The notes under the pieces were generated by a model. That model ran no database searches and had not been told where the DNA came from. It worked only from the letters and a program-made list of their open reading frames with translations. Shown piece by piece: positions 43,732 to 52,645 of a DNA stretch of 64,000 nt. Every line of letters starts with the position of its first letter. Positions within the stretch are counted from its first letter, which is position 1. The position numbers and the translations under genes are program-made. This DNA is from Lachnospiraceae bacterium (GTDB taxonomy: Bacteria > Bacillota > Clostridia > Lachnospirales > Lachnospiraceae), in assembly GCA_015056735.1 (NCBI GenBank), contig SVFT01000004.1, forward strand, positions 124,001-188,000, written 5' to 3'.

Positions 43732-45125
43732 AATGTCCGAAGTGCGGACGAGAAGTCCCCGATGGCAAAATGTATTGCGAGAATTGCGGCGAAGAGATCA
43801 TGATCGTTCCCGAATTCGAACCTGAAGTGGACAAGACTCTTACCGATGTCATGTCGGATGTAACAACGAATTTATTGGTTGAAGAAGAGCAGCAAACACT
43901 GAAGAAAGCGAAAAACAAATCTGTTTTGCTCTTTGCGATCGCTTTTCTTGTCGTCCTGTTCCTTTCGGGGATCGTTTTTGAGATCGTTACATACGTAAAC
44001 CGTAATTCCGTAAGCTATCAGTTTGCACACGCAAAAGAAGCGATGGAAGACGGCCGTTACGATGATGTGATCCTTTATGCATCACGCGTGGCCGAACTTG
44101 AGAGTACGAACCTTGAGGCGCGTCTTTTGGGTGCGGTTGCGTATGCACGTAAAGGCGATGAAAAGAAGGCGATCGATGCATATAAGCAGATCCTTTCCAT
44201 CGATGCGCAGAACGAAGAAGCACTGGATGGCATTATTTCGATCTATGAAAAGGAAAACAATGTCAGTGAGATCATGAAGATCCTCTCGGGTGTCAAAGAC
44301 AGTTCGATCAAAGAGAAGTATGTACGGTTTTCCGCCGGGCTGCCTTCTTTTTCAAAGCAAGCCGGTACTTATCGTGAAGAGGTCTTTTTGGAGATCACGT
44401 CTGCAGGAAACGGATCGATCTATTATACGCTGGATGGAACAACCCCAAGCGATAAAAGTTCCAGGTATACTTCGCCGATCAAACTTCCGGAAGGTACGTG
44501 TACGGTTAAGGCGTTGTATATCAATTCATATGGTGTTAAGAGCGGTGTTGCTTCCGCAGATTACGATATTATATTGAAAGAGGCTCATGAACCGAAGATC
44601 AGCCTCGAGACCGGTGCCTATACGCAGCCGAAGATGATCGTTGTCTCTGTTCCGGAAAATGAAAAAGTTTATTATACAACAGACGGTTCCGAGCCTGATC
44701 GTTCAAGCAGCCGCTACACAAAGCCGATCCCGCTTCCTTTCGGAAACAGCCGATTCCGCTTTGTTTCGATCGTTGATGATGAAGTAAAGAGTGAAGTTGT
44801 TGCATGCAATTACAATTTTACTTTTGATGCTGTCACATCGCGCGAACTTGCACTGATCATGTTAAATGATTATCTTCTGCAACATGGGATCCTGGCTGAT
44901 GCAAACGGCAGTATCCCGGGAAAACCGGGGAATAATCTGTATTTTTGCAATACTGCGATCAGTTTAAACAACAGGAACTATTATCTGATAGAAGAATACT
45001 ATAATGACGGAGGCGGAAACATTTCACCGACCGGTATTCTGTACTGTGTCGGTGCCGAAAACGGACAATTGTTTACAGCTTCCGAGGATGATACCGGGCA
45101 TTTCAGTATCGTTTCGATCGGTTAA
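43728..45125 (+). CDS. Zinc-ribbon membrane protein with TPR-like and chitobiase C-terminal-type repeats
   Basis: A 465 aa protein. Residues 1–22 hold a zinc ribbon (CPKCGREVPDGKMYCENCG). One membrane helix (about 64–87) and TPR-like helices (about 95–190) follow. Then come two copies of a CHB_HEX_C-like beta repeat, each with an IYYTLDGTTPSDKSSRYT / VYYTTDGSEPDRSSSRYT core (about 225 and 310). The C-terminal 90 residues are unassigned. The repeats probably lie outside the cell and bind a polymer or protein. Overlap with folD by 4 bp implies coupling but no functional link. Confidence 0.82.
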   Translation: MKCPKCGREVPDGKMYCENCGEEIMIVPEFEPEVDKTLTDVMSDVTTNLLVEEEQQTLKKAKNKSVLLFAIAFLVVLFLSGIVFEIVTYVNRNSVSYQFAHAKEAMEDGRYDDVILYASRVAELESTNLEARLLGAVAYARKGDEKKAIDAYKQILSIDAQNEEALDGIISIYEKENNVSEIMKILSGVKDSSIKEKYVRFSAGLPSFSKQAGTYREEVFLEITSAGNGSIYYTLDGTTPSDKSSRYTSPIKLPEGTCTVKALYINSYGVKSGVASADYDIILKEAHEPKISLETGAYTQPKMIVVSVPENEKVYYTTDGSEPDRSSSRYTKPIPLPFGNSRFRFVSIVDDEVKSEVVACNYNFTFDAVTSRELALIMLNDYLLQHGILADANGSIPGKPGNNLYFCNTAISLNNRNYYLIEEYYNDGGGNISPTGILYCVGAENGQLFTASEDDTGHFSIVSIG

Positions 45126-45171
45126 CGTATGTAAGGATCTTGGGTCCATAAGTAATATGAGGAGGAGTGTT

Positions 45172-46062
45172 ATGTTTAAAATTTTAGAGGCCAGAGAGTT
45201 GACAAAAAATATTTATTCTATGGTCATCGAAGCAAAAAGAGTTGCCAAGACGTGTGAACCGGGTCAGTTTATCATTGTTCGCATGGATGAAGAAGGCGAA
45301 CGTATCCCGTTAACGATCTGCGATTACGACAGAACGGCCGGTACGATCACGATCGTATTTCAGACCGTCGGTGCCGAAACAACAAGAATGTCATCTTTAA
45401 AAGCAGGAGACAGTTTTGCTGATTTTGTCGGCCCGTTGGGACAGCCCTCCGAATTCATAAAAGAAGATATTTCCGTACTCGCGAACAAAAAGATCCTGTT
45501 TGTTGCGGGCGGTGTCGGAACCGCACCTGTATATCCGCAGGTTAAATGGCTTCATGAAAAAGGCATCGACGCCGATGTGATCGTTGGTGCTAAAACAAAA
45601 GATCTTTTGATCCTTGAAAAAGAAATGGATGCTGTTGCCGGCAATCTCTATATTACGACAGATGACGGTTCTTATGGCAGAAGCGGAATGGTTACGGAAG
45701 TAATTAAAGACCTGATCGTAAACGAAGGGAAAAAATATGATGTCTGCGTTGCGATCGGCCCTATGATCATGATGAAATTTGTCTGCAAGCAGACTGCAGA
45801 ACTTGATCTTCCGACAGTGGTTTCCCTGAATCCGATCATGGTTGACGGCACCGGCATGTGCGGTGCGTGTCGTGTTACAGTCGGTGGCGAGGTGAAATTT
45901 GCATGTGTTGACGGACCGGAATTTGATGGTCATCTGGTTGATTTCGATCAGGCGATGAAACGTCAGCAGATCTATAAAACGCAGGAAGGAAGAGCGATGC
46001 TTCGCCTGACGGAAGGAGCAACACATCACGGTGGCTGCGGTAATTGCGGAGGTGACAGATAA
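45172..46062 (+). CDS. nfnA: NADH-dependent ferredoxin:NADP+ oxidoreductase subunit A (sulfide dehydrogenase alpha-type)
   Basis: A 296 aa flavoprotein from ATG 45172 (GAGGAGG site). It has a ferredoxin-reductase fold with FAD-binding GEGERIPLTICDYD-like region, NAD segment LFVAGGVGTAPVYPQVKWL and a C-terminal 2Fe-2S site MCGACRVTVGGEVKFAC. With NfnB it forms the electron-bifurcating NfnAB transhydrogenase of anaerobes, coupling NADH and reduced ferredoxin to NADPH formation. The downstream gene overlaps by 1 bp. Homologous pairs annotated as glutamate synthase beta subunit or SudAB are the alternative. Confidence 0.88.
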   Translation: MFKILEARELTKNIYSMVIEAKRVAKTCEPGQFIIVRMDEEGERIPLTICDYDRTAGTITIVFQTVGAETTRMSSLKAGDSFADFVGPLGQPSEFIKEDISVLANKKILFVAGGVGTAPVYPQVKWLHEKGIDADVIVGAKTKDLLILEKEMDAVAGNLYITTDDGSYGRSGMVTEVIKDLIVNEGKKYDVCVAIGPMIMMKFVCKQTAELDLPTVVSLNPIMVDGTGMCGACRVTVGGEVKFACVDGPEFDGHLVDFDQAMKRQQIYKTQEGRAMLRLTEGATHHGGCGNCGGDR

Positions 46063-47453
46063 TGGACGTATTAAATAGAATTCCCGTGCGCGAACAGGAT
46101 CCGAAGGTTCGTGCGACTAATTTTGAAGAAGTTTGTCTTGGATATAATAAAGAAGAAGCCATGAATGAGGCTTCCAGATGTATCAATTGTAAAAATGCAC
46201 AGTGCGTAAAGGGATGTCCTGTTTCGATCCGCATTCCTGATTTTGTTGCACAGGTAAAAGAAGGCAACATCGAAGAAGCATATCAGATCATCAGCGAATC
46301 AAGTGCGCTTCCCGCTGTATGTGGACGTGTATGCCCGCAGGAAAGTCAGTGTGAAGGAAAATGTATTCGCGGTATCAAAGGCGATCCGATCTCGATCGGT
46401 AAACTGGAACGTTTTGTTGCGGATTATGCATCGGAACACGGTATCAAGCCGATTCCCGCAAAAGAGAAGAACGGCCATAAAGTTGCCGTTATCGGGTCCG
46501 GTCCCGCCGGGCTTACATGCGCGGGGGATCTTGCTAAAATGGGCTATGACGTGACTGTGTTTGAGGCTCTTCATCAGCCGGGAGGCGTTTTGGTGTACGG
46601 CATTCCGGAATTCCGTCTTCCGAAGGAAAAAGTTGTTTCCAAAGAGATCGAAAATGTAAAAGAGCTCGGTGTTAAGATTGAGACAGATGTTGTCATCGGT
46701 AAGTCCACGACGATCGACGAATTGATCGAAGAAGAAGGGTTTGAAGCTGTATTTATCGGCTCCGGTGCCGGTCTTCCTAAGTTTATGGGGATTCCTGGCG
46801 AGCAGGCAAACGGTGTTTTCTCCGCAAATGAATATCTGACAAGAAGCAATCTGATGAAAGCATTCAGAGAAGATTCCGCAACGCCGATCATGCGGGCTAA
46901 AAAAGTCTGTGTCGTTGGCGGCGGTAATGTCGCAATGGACGCAGCCAGAACCGCTCTTCGTCTCGGGGCGGAAGTGCATGTTGTATACAGAAGAAGCGAG
47001 GAGGAACTTCCTGCCAGAGTGGAAGAAGTTCATCACGCAAAAGAAGAAGGGATCATTTTCGATCTTCTTCGCAATCCCGTTGAGATCCTTTCCGATGAGA
47101 ACGGATGGGTAAAAGGCATGCGTGTGATCAAAATGGAGCTCGGCGAGCCTGATGAATCCGGCAGAAGGCGTCCGGTTGAGGTACCCGGCTCCGAATATGA
47201 GATCGAATGTGACGCAGTGATCATGGCTCTCGGAACATCTCCGAATCCGCTTATTTCGTCTACAACGGCAGAGCTCGAGATCAATCGTCGTAAATGTATC
47301 ATTGCCGATGAAGAATGCGGAAAAACAACAAAAGAAGGCGTTTATGCAGGCGGTGACGCCGTGACAGGCGCAGCGACGGTCATTCTGGCGATGGGCGCGG
47401 GAAAAGCAGGCGCCAAAGGTATCGACGAGTATATCAAAGAACATAAACAGTAA
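46062..47453 (+). CDS. nfnB: NADH-dependent ferredoxin:NADP+ oxidoreductase subunit B (GltD-like)
   Basis: A 463 aa flavoprotein. The N-terminal 4Fe-4S domain has CINCKNAQCVKGCPV (about 45–60) and CGRVCPQESQCEGKC. The first Rossmann motif VAVIGSGPAGLTCAGDLAK binds FAD, and the second, VCVVGGGNVAMDAARTA, binds NADP(H). GGDAVTGAATVILAMGAGK closes the FAD site. No glutamate synthase large subunit (gltB) is adjacent; the partner is nfnA, which favours the bifurcating NfnB role over GltD. Confidence 0.88.
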   Translation: MDVLNRIPVREQDPKVRATNFEEVCLGYNKEEAMNEASRCINCKNAQCVKGCPVSIRIPDFVAQVKEGNIEEAYQIISESSALPAVCGRVCPQESQCEGKCIRGIKGDPISIGKLERFVADYASEHGIKPIPAKEKNGHKVAVIGSGPAGLTCAGDLAKMGYDVTVFEALHQPGGVLVYGIPEFRLPKEKVVSKEIENVKELGVKIETDVVIGKSTTIDELIEEEGFEAVFIGSGAGLPKFMGIPGEQANGVFSANEYLTRSNLMKAFREDSATPIMRAKKVCVVGGGNVAMDAARTALRLGAEVHVVYRRSEEELPARVEEVHHAKEEGIIFDLLRNPVEILSDENGWVKGMRVIKMELGEPDESGRRRPVEVPGSEYEIECDAVIMALGTSPNPLISSTTAELEINRRKCIIADEECGKTTKEGVYAGGDAVTGAATVILAMGAGKAGAKGIDEYIKEHKQ

Positions 47454-47467
47454 ATGGGAGAATCATA

Positions 47468-48277
47468 ATGCCTTGGTGTCCGAAATGCAAAAACGAATAT
47501 AGAGAAGGGATCACGGTGTGTGCCGATTGCGGCGTTGAGCTTGTCGCATCTCTCGATGAAGGCGATGCGATCCTGACTTTCGGCGAGAAAGAGCAAATGG
47601 AAAGATTACAGTCTTTTCTTGAGTACAATAAGATCGAAGGTGTGTCTCTTAGAGAAGATCCCATGGAACATGTTTACGAACTTCGTGTTCCCAACGACAA
47701 GCTGGATTCCGCCAAGCATGCGGCTGCAGTCTTTATGATCGAGGAAAACAAAGATAAGATGTCATCCGGAGAGGCCGAAGAAACACCGGAAGCAGAGGTT
47801 CTTTCCAAAGGGCCCTATAAGAATAATGCGCAAAAAGCCGAAGAATTCCGCTCTTCCGGTTATGTTCTGGTGATCGTCGGAGCGCTCGGCCTGATCTTCG
47901 ATGTAATGATCGCTTTCGGCGTGATCGATTTTGCTTTTTTCGGACAGAACAATTATCTTGCTTACGGCGTGATGGGCTTCATGTTCCTTGCCTTTTTTAT
48001 TATCGGTATCCGTTCATTTTCTTCCGCAAAAACCTATTCAGGTAAGATCGAAGAAGAAAATCAGCTCAAGGAAGAGATCCTTTCGTGGGCAAAAGGAGCT
48101 TTGACCAAAGAATCGGTCGATGCAAAAGCAGATGTTGCAGGGCTTTCTGAAGAGGAGAGTTACTTCAAGCGATTCGATACCATGAAACAAATGACCAACG
48201 ATAAATTCATGAATCTGGACAGCGCTTTTGTCGATTCATTGATGGATGATCTGTATTCGCAAATCTTCGGGGAATGA
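47468..48277 (+). CDS. Zinc-ribbon, DUF2007-like membrane protein
   Basis: A 269 aa protein. An N-terminal zinc ribbon (CPKCKNEYREGITVCADCG) is followed by a DUF2007-like alpha/beta segment with the pattern LQSFLEYNKIEGVSLRED (about 55–95), two membrane helices (about 135–185) and a charged C-terminal tail. GGAG precedes the ATG. The function is unknown. It begins 14 bp after nfnB and ends 1 bp before rlmH. Confidence 0.75.
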   Translation: MPWCPKCKNEYREGITVCADCGVELVASLDEGDAILTFGEKEQMERLQSFLEYNKIEGVSLREDPMEHVYELRVPNDKLDSAKHAAAVFMIEENKDKMSSGEAEETPEAEVLSKGPYKNNAQKAEEFRSSGYVLVIVGALGLIFDVMIAFGVIDFAFFGQNNYLAYGVMGFMFLAFFIIGIRSFSSAKTYSGKIEEENQLKEEILSWAKGALTKESVDAKADVAGLSEEESYFKRFDTMKQMTNDKFMNLDSAFVDSLMDDLYSQIFGE

Positions 48278-48278
48278 T

Positions 48279-48758
48279 ATGAAGATCAGTATCATATGTG
48301 TCGGTAAGATCAAAGAATCATTTTACCGGGAAGCGATCGGCGAGTATACAAAGCGTCTTTCACGTTATTGTAAGCTAGAGATCATTGAAGTATCCGATGA
48401 AAAAACGCCGGATAAGGCTTCCGAAGGGGAAGAGCTTCAGATCCTGGAAAAAGAAGCGGCAAGGATCGAAGCGTCTCTTAAAGAAGATGCATATAAGATC
48501 ATTTTGGATATCGGCGGTAAGAAACTTGATTCGATCGGGTTTTCCGGGCGGATCGAATCACTGGGGATCGGAGGCGTTTCCCATATTGCATTTATCATCG
48601 GCGGATCATTGGGGCTTTCCGCACGGATCAAGAAAATGGCTGATCTGTGCATCAGTTTTTCCGATATGACGTTTCCGCATCAATTAATGCGTGTGATCTT
48701 ACTTGAACAGCTTTATCGTGCTTATCGCATTATGAATCATGAACCTTATCATAAATAG
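48279..48758 (+). CDS. rlmH: 23S rRNA (pseudouridine1915-N3)-methyltransferase
   Basis: A 159 aa SPOUT methyltransferase, exactly the RlmH length, from ATG 48279. The N-terminus MKISIICVGKIKESFYREAI, central ILDIGGKKLDS, knot region FIIGGSLGLS and C-terminal FPHQLMRVILLEQLYRAYRI are all diagnostic. It methylates Psi1915 in helix 69 of 23S rRNA on 70S ribosomes. GGGGA lies in the end of the preceding gene. Confidence 0.97.
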   Translation: MKISIICVGKIKESFYREAIGEYTKRLSRYCKLEIIEVSDEKTPDKASEGEELQILEKEAARIEASLKEDAYKIILDIGGKKLDSIGFSGRIESLGIGGVSHIAFIIGGSLGLSARIKKMADLCISFSDMTFPHQLMRVILLEQLYRAYRIMNHEPYHK

Positions 48759-48783
48759 AAAAATGTTCGAAAGGAACAGTACC

Positions 48784-49908
48784 ATGAAGAAACTTAAGAG
48801 AAAAGTATTGATCATTCTAACCGCTTTTGTGGTCACTGTCTCATCACCGATCTTTTTATCATCGGTTCATGCAGAAGAGGCGATCACAAAATCTACGGTG
48901 GGTGAGATGAAGGCAGCTGCGCTCAATCAGAAGCTGATCGTGTCTGTAAAGGGAAAAACAGTTTCCCTGACGATGAAGGACCTTTCCAAGATGCCGCTGG
49001 ATCTTTATGGAGATAACGGTATCTTCCGCGATGCTGTTGTTACAGATATGGGGCTTTTAGGTACTTTTTTCCAAAAGATCGAAAAGAAAGCCGGCGATAG
49101 CATGCGGCTTAAGGCAGAAACAAAGGTGTCGATCGTAACTGCGATCCAGCAAACGGTTGTTAAGGGTACTACAGATGATCTTGTATTTTCTCTGACTGAA
49201 GATCATTTTGAAAAGACCAAAGAAGAGAAGAAGGAAGAAAAGCATGAGGAAAAGCAGCCTGCGGAAGAGCGGCCGAATGTTCTTTCCGTCCTTCCTCCGG
49301 AGATCGCACCCGCTTATCAGATTCAGGGAAGCTGCACGACCAGTTTTAAAGGCAGTACGGCAAACAGAAAAAAGAATATTGCCATTGCGGCAGCTAATCT
49401 GAACGGTCTTGTCCTTGAACCCGGCGCGTCATTCTCTGTCAGTGAACAGTTCAAACCAAGGACATCGGCAAACGGTTATCGAACTGCCGGCACCTATGAA
49501 GCCGGAAAGATCGTTCAGGCGATGGGCGGCGGCATCTGCCAGGCTTCTTCAACGACATACAATGCCGCAATGAACAGCGGCCTTACGATCCTTGAACGGC
49601 ATCAGCACAGCATGCCTGTGCATTATTTGCCCCTTGGTCTTGATGCGGCGATCTCGTCCGGTTCCAAGGACCTGAAGATTCGAAATGATTATGCATTTCC
49701 GGTTGTTTTTGAAGCTTATACGAAGGGTAATAACCTGACCGTCAATGTATATACGGATCAGCTTCAGATGAACGGTTATTCGTTCCGGTTCCATTCTGTT
49801 AAAAAAGGTTCTTTATCGGCAAAAAGCTATCTGGAGATATCCAAGGACGGACGCGTGACAGAGGATCGCTTTGTTGCTTCCTCCAAGTATATGCCGCTTT
49901 CGGAATAA
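48784..49908 (+). CDS. VanW family protein, secreted
   Basis: A 374 aa protein from ATG 48784 (AAAGGA site); a longer frame would overlap rlmH. Signal peptide about residues 1–30. An N-terminal region related to peptidoglycan-binding repeats and a Lys/Glu-rich linker (about 140–165) precede the VanW domain with TSFKGSTANRKKNI, LEPGASFSVSEQF, GGGICQASSTTYNAA and HSMPVHYLPLGLDAA. VanW accompanies some glycopeptide-resistance clusters, but stand-alone copies are common in Clostridia and of unknown role at the wall. Confidence 0.92.
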   Translation: MKKLKRKVLIILTAFVVTVSSPIFLSSVHAEEAITKSTVGEMKAAALNQKLIVSVKGKTVSLTMKDLSKMPLDLYGDNGIFRDAVVTDMGLLGTFFQKIEKKAGDSMRLKAETKVSIVTAIQQTVVKGTTDDLVFSLTEDHFEKTKEEKKEEKHEEKQPAEERPNVLSVLPPEIAPAYQIQGSCTTSFKGSTANRKKNIAIAAANLNGLVLEPGASFSVSEQFKPRTSANGYRTAGTYEAGKIVQAMGGGICQASSTTYNAAMNSGLTILERHQHSMPVHYLPLGLDAAISSGSKDLKIRNDYAFPVVFEAYTKGNNLTVNVYTDQLQMNGYSFRFHSVKKGSLSAKSYLEISKDGRVTEDRFVASSKYMPLSE

Positions 49909-49917
49909 AGGAAGATT

Positions 49918-50934
49918 ATGACCAAAGATTTTTCCATGCATATTTCCATACCGTCTCTTCACATGCAGAATGTATTCGGCGAAAGAGACTGTTACGTACG
50001 CAAGATCGAAGATGCATTTCACGTCATGATCGTGAATCGGGATGATGAAGTTAAAGTGATCGGAGAGGAGCGTAATGCAAAGCGCGCCGCTTCCGTTTTG
50101 CAGAATCTTGTTATCTTATCGGAGCGTGGAAATATGATCGAAGAACAGAATGTAGATTATACGATTGAAATGAGTAATGAAGACAAAGAAGATACGCTTG
50201 CGTCGATCGACGGATCGATCATTTGTCACACGGTAAGCGGAAAGCCGATCAAGCCCAAGACACTTGGACAGAAAGAATATATAGAAGCGATCCGCGATTC
50301 CATGATCGTTTTTGGACTGGGCCCGGCGGGAACCGGCAAGACATACCTTGCGATGGCAATGGCAATCACTGCTTTTAAGAATGACGAGGTGGGCCGGATC
50401 ATTCTGACAAGACCTGCGATAGAGGCCGGTGAAAAGCTCGGTTTTCTGCCGGGTGATCTGCAAAGCAAAGTCGATCCGTATCTTCGCCCATTATACGATG
50501 CGCTGTACCAGATCATGGGCGCGGAAAGCTTTCAGAAAAACATGGAAAAAGGGCTGATCGAAGTGGCTCCGCTTGCATATATGCGAGGGCGTACACTCGA
50601 TAATGCTTTTATTATACTGGATGAAGCGCAGAATACGACTCCTGCACAGATGAAGATGTTCCTGACGCGTATCGGCTTCGGATCAAAAGTTGTGATCACA
50701 GGCGATTCCTCGCAGAAGGATCTGGCGCAAGGTACTGTATCAGGCCTTGATATTGCAGAACGCGTTCTTTCCAAGATCGAGGATATAGCATTTTGCAGAT
50801 TGACCAGCAAAGATGTTGTGCGTCATCCGCTTGTTCAGAAGATCGTAAAAGCATATGAAGCTTACGAAAACCGTGACAAGAAAAAACCGCAGCGTTTCAT
50901 GAAAAAATCAGGAAGAACAGGTAATCAGTCATAA
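49918..50934 (+). CDS. phoH: PhoH family ATPase
   Basis: A 338 aa protein. An N-terminal KH-like region precedes a RecA-like ATPase with Walker A GPAGTGKTYLAMAMA (about 136–150) and Walker B AFIILDEAQNTTP. ITGDSSQKDL lies in motif III. The bacterial PhoH/YbeZ family is linked to RNA metabolism and almost always sits next to ybeY, as here with one gene between. The stop overlaps the next start by 1 bp. Confidence 0.95.
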   Translation: MTKDFSMHISIPSLHMQNVFGERDCYVRKIEDAFHVMIVNRDDEVKVIGEERNAKRAASVLQNLVILSERGNMIEEQNVDYTIEMSNEDKEDTLASIDGSIICHTVSGKPIKPKTLGQKEYIEAIRDSMIVFGLGPAGTGKTYLAMAMAITAFKNDEVGRIILTRPAIEAGEKLGFLPGDLQSKVDPYLRPLYDALYQIMGAESFQKNMEKGLIEVAPLAYMRGRTLDNAFIILDEAQNTTPAQMKMFLTRIGFGSKVVITGDSSQKDLAQGTVSGLDIAERVLSKIEDIAFCRLTSKDVVRHPLVQKIVKAYEAYENRDKKKPQRFMKKSGRTGNQS

Positions 50935-52136
50935 TGAACCGCAATACATGGAAAGAAAACCTATTGCATATCTTAATGGTCATTGAGACCGGAGTATGTA
51001 CGCTTGCTTCAACATATCTGTATTCCGGCGATGTGTACGAAATGGTCCGTAATACCATTGTGATGCTGACAGCAGTGATCTGTATTTCGTTTGGCTGGAA
51101 CTATGGCAAAACGATCCATGTTCTTCTCTACAACAATGAGAATCATTTTAAGCGGTTCTGGTTTTTCTATGCAACCGGCATTCTGCTTTCCTGTTTTTTG
51201 CCGCTGTTTCCTTATTCCGTTTGGCCGATCCTCGCATTTGCGCTAGCATTTGCCTTTTTTTCAAACCCATTTATGGGTGTATTTTCTTATACGACGATAC
51301 TGATGTTACCGATCCTGATCGCAGATGCGCCGGTCAGCATTTTCCTGTTTTACTTCATATCCGGCATGGTAACCATTATGCTGTTTCAGTATGTCGATGA
51401 AAGCTTTCGCGTAGCGATCCCAATGATGGTTTCGCTGCTGTTTTTCTTTCTGTCCGAGACCTGTGTCATTGTCCTGTTTATCAATGAACAGCTGTCCTGG
51501 TTACTGTTTGTTTTGCCTTGCCTAAATCTGTTTTTGAATGTTCTGATGCTGATGTGTGTATTGAAATACTTCAGCTTTACGATCATTCATCAATATAAGT
51601 CTCGGTTTCTTGAGATCAATGATCCGGAATTTGTGTTGATGTCAGATCTGAAAGAACGTTCACGTGATGACTATTTTCTTGCGATCCATACGGCGTATTT
51701 CAGCGAAAGGATCGCGAACGCGATCGGCGCTGACGTCGATCTGACAAAGGCGTGCGCATATTATCACCGTTTCGGTAAGATCGAGCGCATGTTGAGCAGT
51801 TCAAATGATAAAGAAACGGACATTCTGACGAGGATCTGTAAAGAAAATGATTTTCCGCCCGGAGTGTTAGAGGTACTTTTGGATTGCGTTGGGCGTCGTT
51901 ATGAATCAAAAGAAAGCACGATCGTAATGTATTCCGATGCTGTTGTCACCTCTATTCTGTATCTTCTTCGTAAAGATCCAAATACGAAGCCTGATTATAT
52001 GCAGGTTATCGATCTGATCTTTAAGAAAAAAGAAGAGAGCGGCAGTCTTCGGAACAGTAAGATCACGATCCATGACCTGATCGAAATGAAACAGGTATTT
52101 ATCCGGGAGAAACTGTATTATGACTTTTTATCTTGA
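50934..52136 (+). CDS. Degenerate PgpH/YqfF-like membrane protein with defective HD domain
   Basis: A 400 aa protein in the exact yqfF position between phoH and ybeY. Residues about 10–215 hold some seven membrane helices. A C-terminal HD-like domain follows (about 240–400) with HTAYFSERIANAIGAD and AYYHRFGK. Full PgpH proteins (about 700–870 aa) have a large extracellular N-terminal domain and a metal-binding HD (YYHDIGK) for c-di-AMP hydrolysis. Here the extracellular domain is missing and the Asp is Arg279, with later His ligands also not evident. It may be a regulator or a decaying paralogue rather than a phosphodiesterase. Confidence 0.78.
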   Translation: MNRNTWKENLLHILMVIETGVCTLASTYLYSGDVYEMVRNTIVMLTAVICISFGWNYGKTIHVLLYNNENHFKRFWFFYATGILLSCFLPLFPYSVWPILAFALAFAFFSNPFMGVFSYTTILMLPILIADAPVSIFLFYFISGMVTIMLFQYVDESFRVAIPMMVSLLFFFLSETCVIVLFINEQLSWLLFVLPCLNLFLNVLMLMCVLKYFSFTIIHQYKSRFLEINDPEFVLMSDLKERSRDDYFLAIHTAYFSERIANAIGADVDLTKACAYYHRFGKIERMLSSSNDKETDILTRICKENDFPPGVLEVLLDCVGRRYESKESTIVMYSDAVVTSILYLLRKDPNTKPDYMQVIDLIFKKKEESGSLRNSKITIHDLIEMKQVFIREKLYYDFLS

Positions 52137-52620
52137 AAATGAGAACGAAGAATCTTTTGATTTTGACCTGGAAGATGTGATCGGTCGCGTTATGGAACAG
52201 GTCCTTGCGGATGAAACATGCCCGTATGAAGCGCAGGTTAATGTTCTTTTGACAGATAATGCCGGTATCCGGATTTACAATAAGGACTATCGCGGGATCG
52301 ATCGTCCGACGGATGTTTTATCTTTTCCGAATATCGATTATTCTTCGCCTTCCGATTTTTCACATCTGGAAGAGGCTAGTGCGGACTATTTCGACCCGGA
52401 TTCCGGTGAACTGCTGATGGGTGATATCATCATCTCAGCGGACAAAGTTCGAGAGCAGGCAAAAGAATACGGTCACAGCGAAATGCGTGAATTTGCATTT
52501 CTCCTGGCCCACAGTTTTTTTCATCTGTGCGGATATGACCATATGACGCCCCAAGAAGCTTCTGTCATGGAAAAGAAACAGGAAAATACCCTTCAAAAAC
52601 TCGGCATCACCAGAGACTAA
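52120..52620 (+). CDS. ybeY: Endoribonuclease YbeY (rRNA maturation factor)
   Basis: A 166 aa metalloprotein. NKDYRGIDRPTDVLSFP and LLMGDIIISADKV are family hallmarks. The zinc site is AHSFFHLCGYDH (three His); the family Gly after the first His is Ser here. YbeY acts in 16S rRNA 3' maturation and ribosome quality control. It overlaps the preceding gene by 17 bp and completes the phoH–ybeY block. Confidence 0.95.
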   Translation: MTFYLENENEESFDFDLEDVIGRVMEQVLADETCPYEAQVNVLLTDNAGIRIYNKDYRGIDRPTDVLSFPNIDYSSPSDFSHLEEASADYFDPDSGELLMGDIIISADKVREQAKEYGHSEMREFAFLLAHSFFHLCGYDHMTPQEASVMEKKQENTLQKLGITRD

Positions 52621-52645
52621 GCAAGCATAAACGAGGAGGAGCATC

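Noticed and set aside
45004-45171. Upstream extension of nfnA
   Set aside because: It lies inside the preceding gene in another frame; ATG 45172 has a GAGGAGG site and matches the family N-terminus.
46299-47444. 381-codon open frame on the minus strand opposite nfnB
   Set aside because: Composition is typical of a shadow frame (Cys/His/Phe-rich), it has no ribosome site, and the plus strand encodes a fully conserved enzyme.
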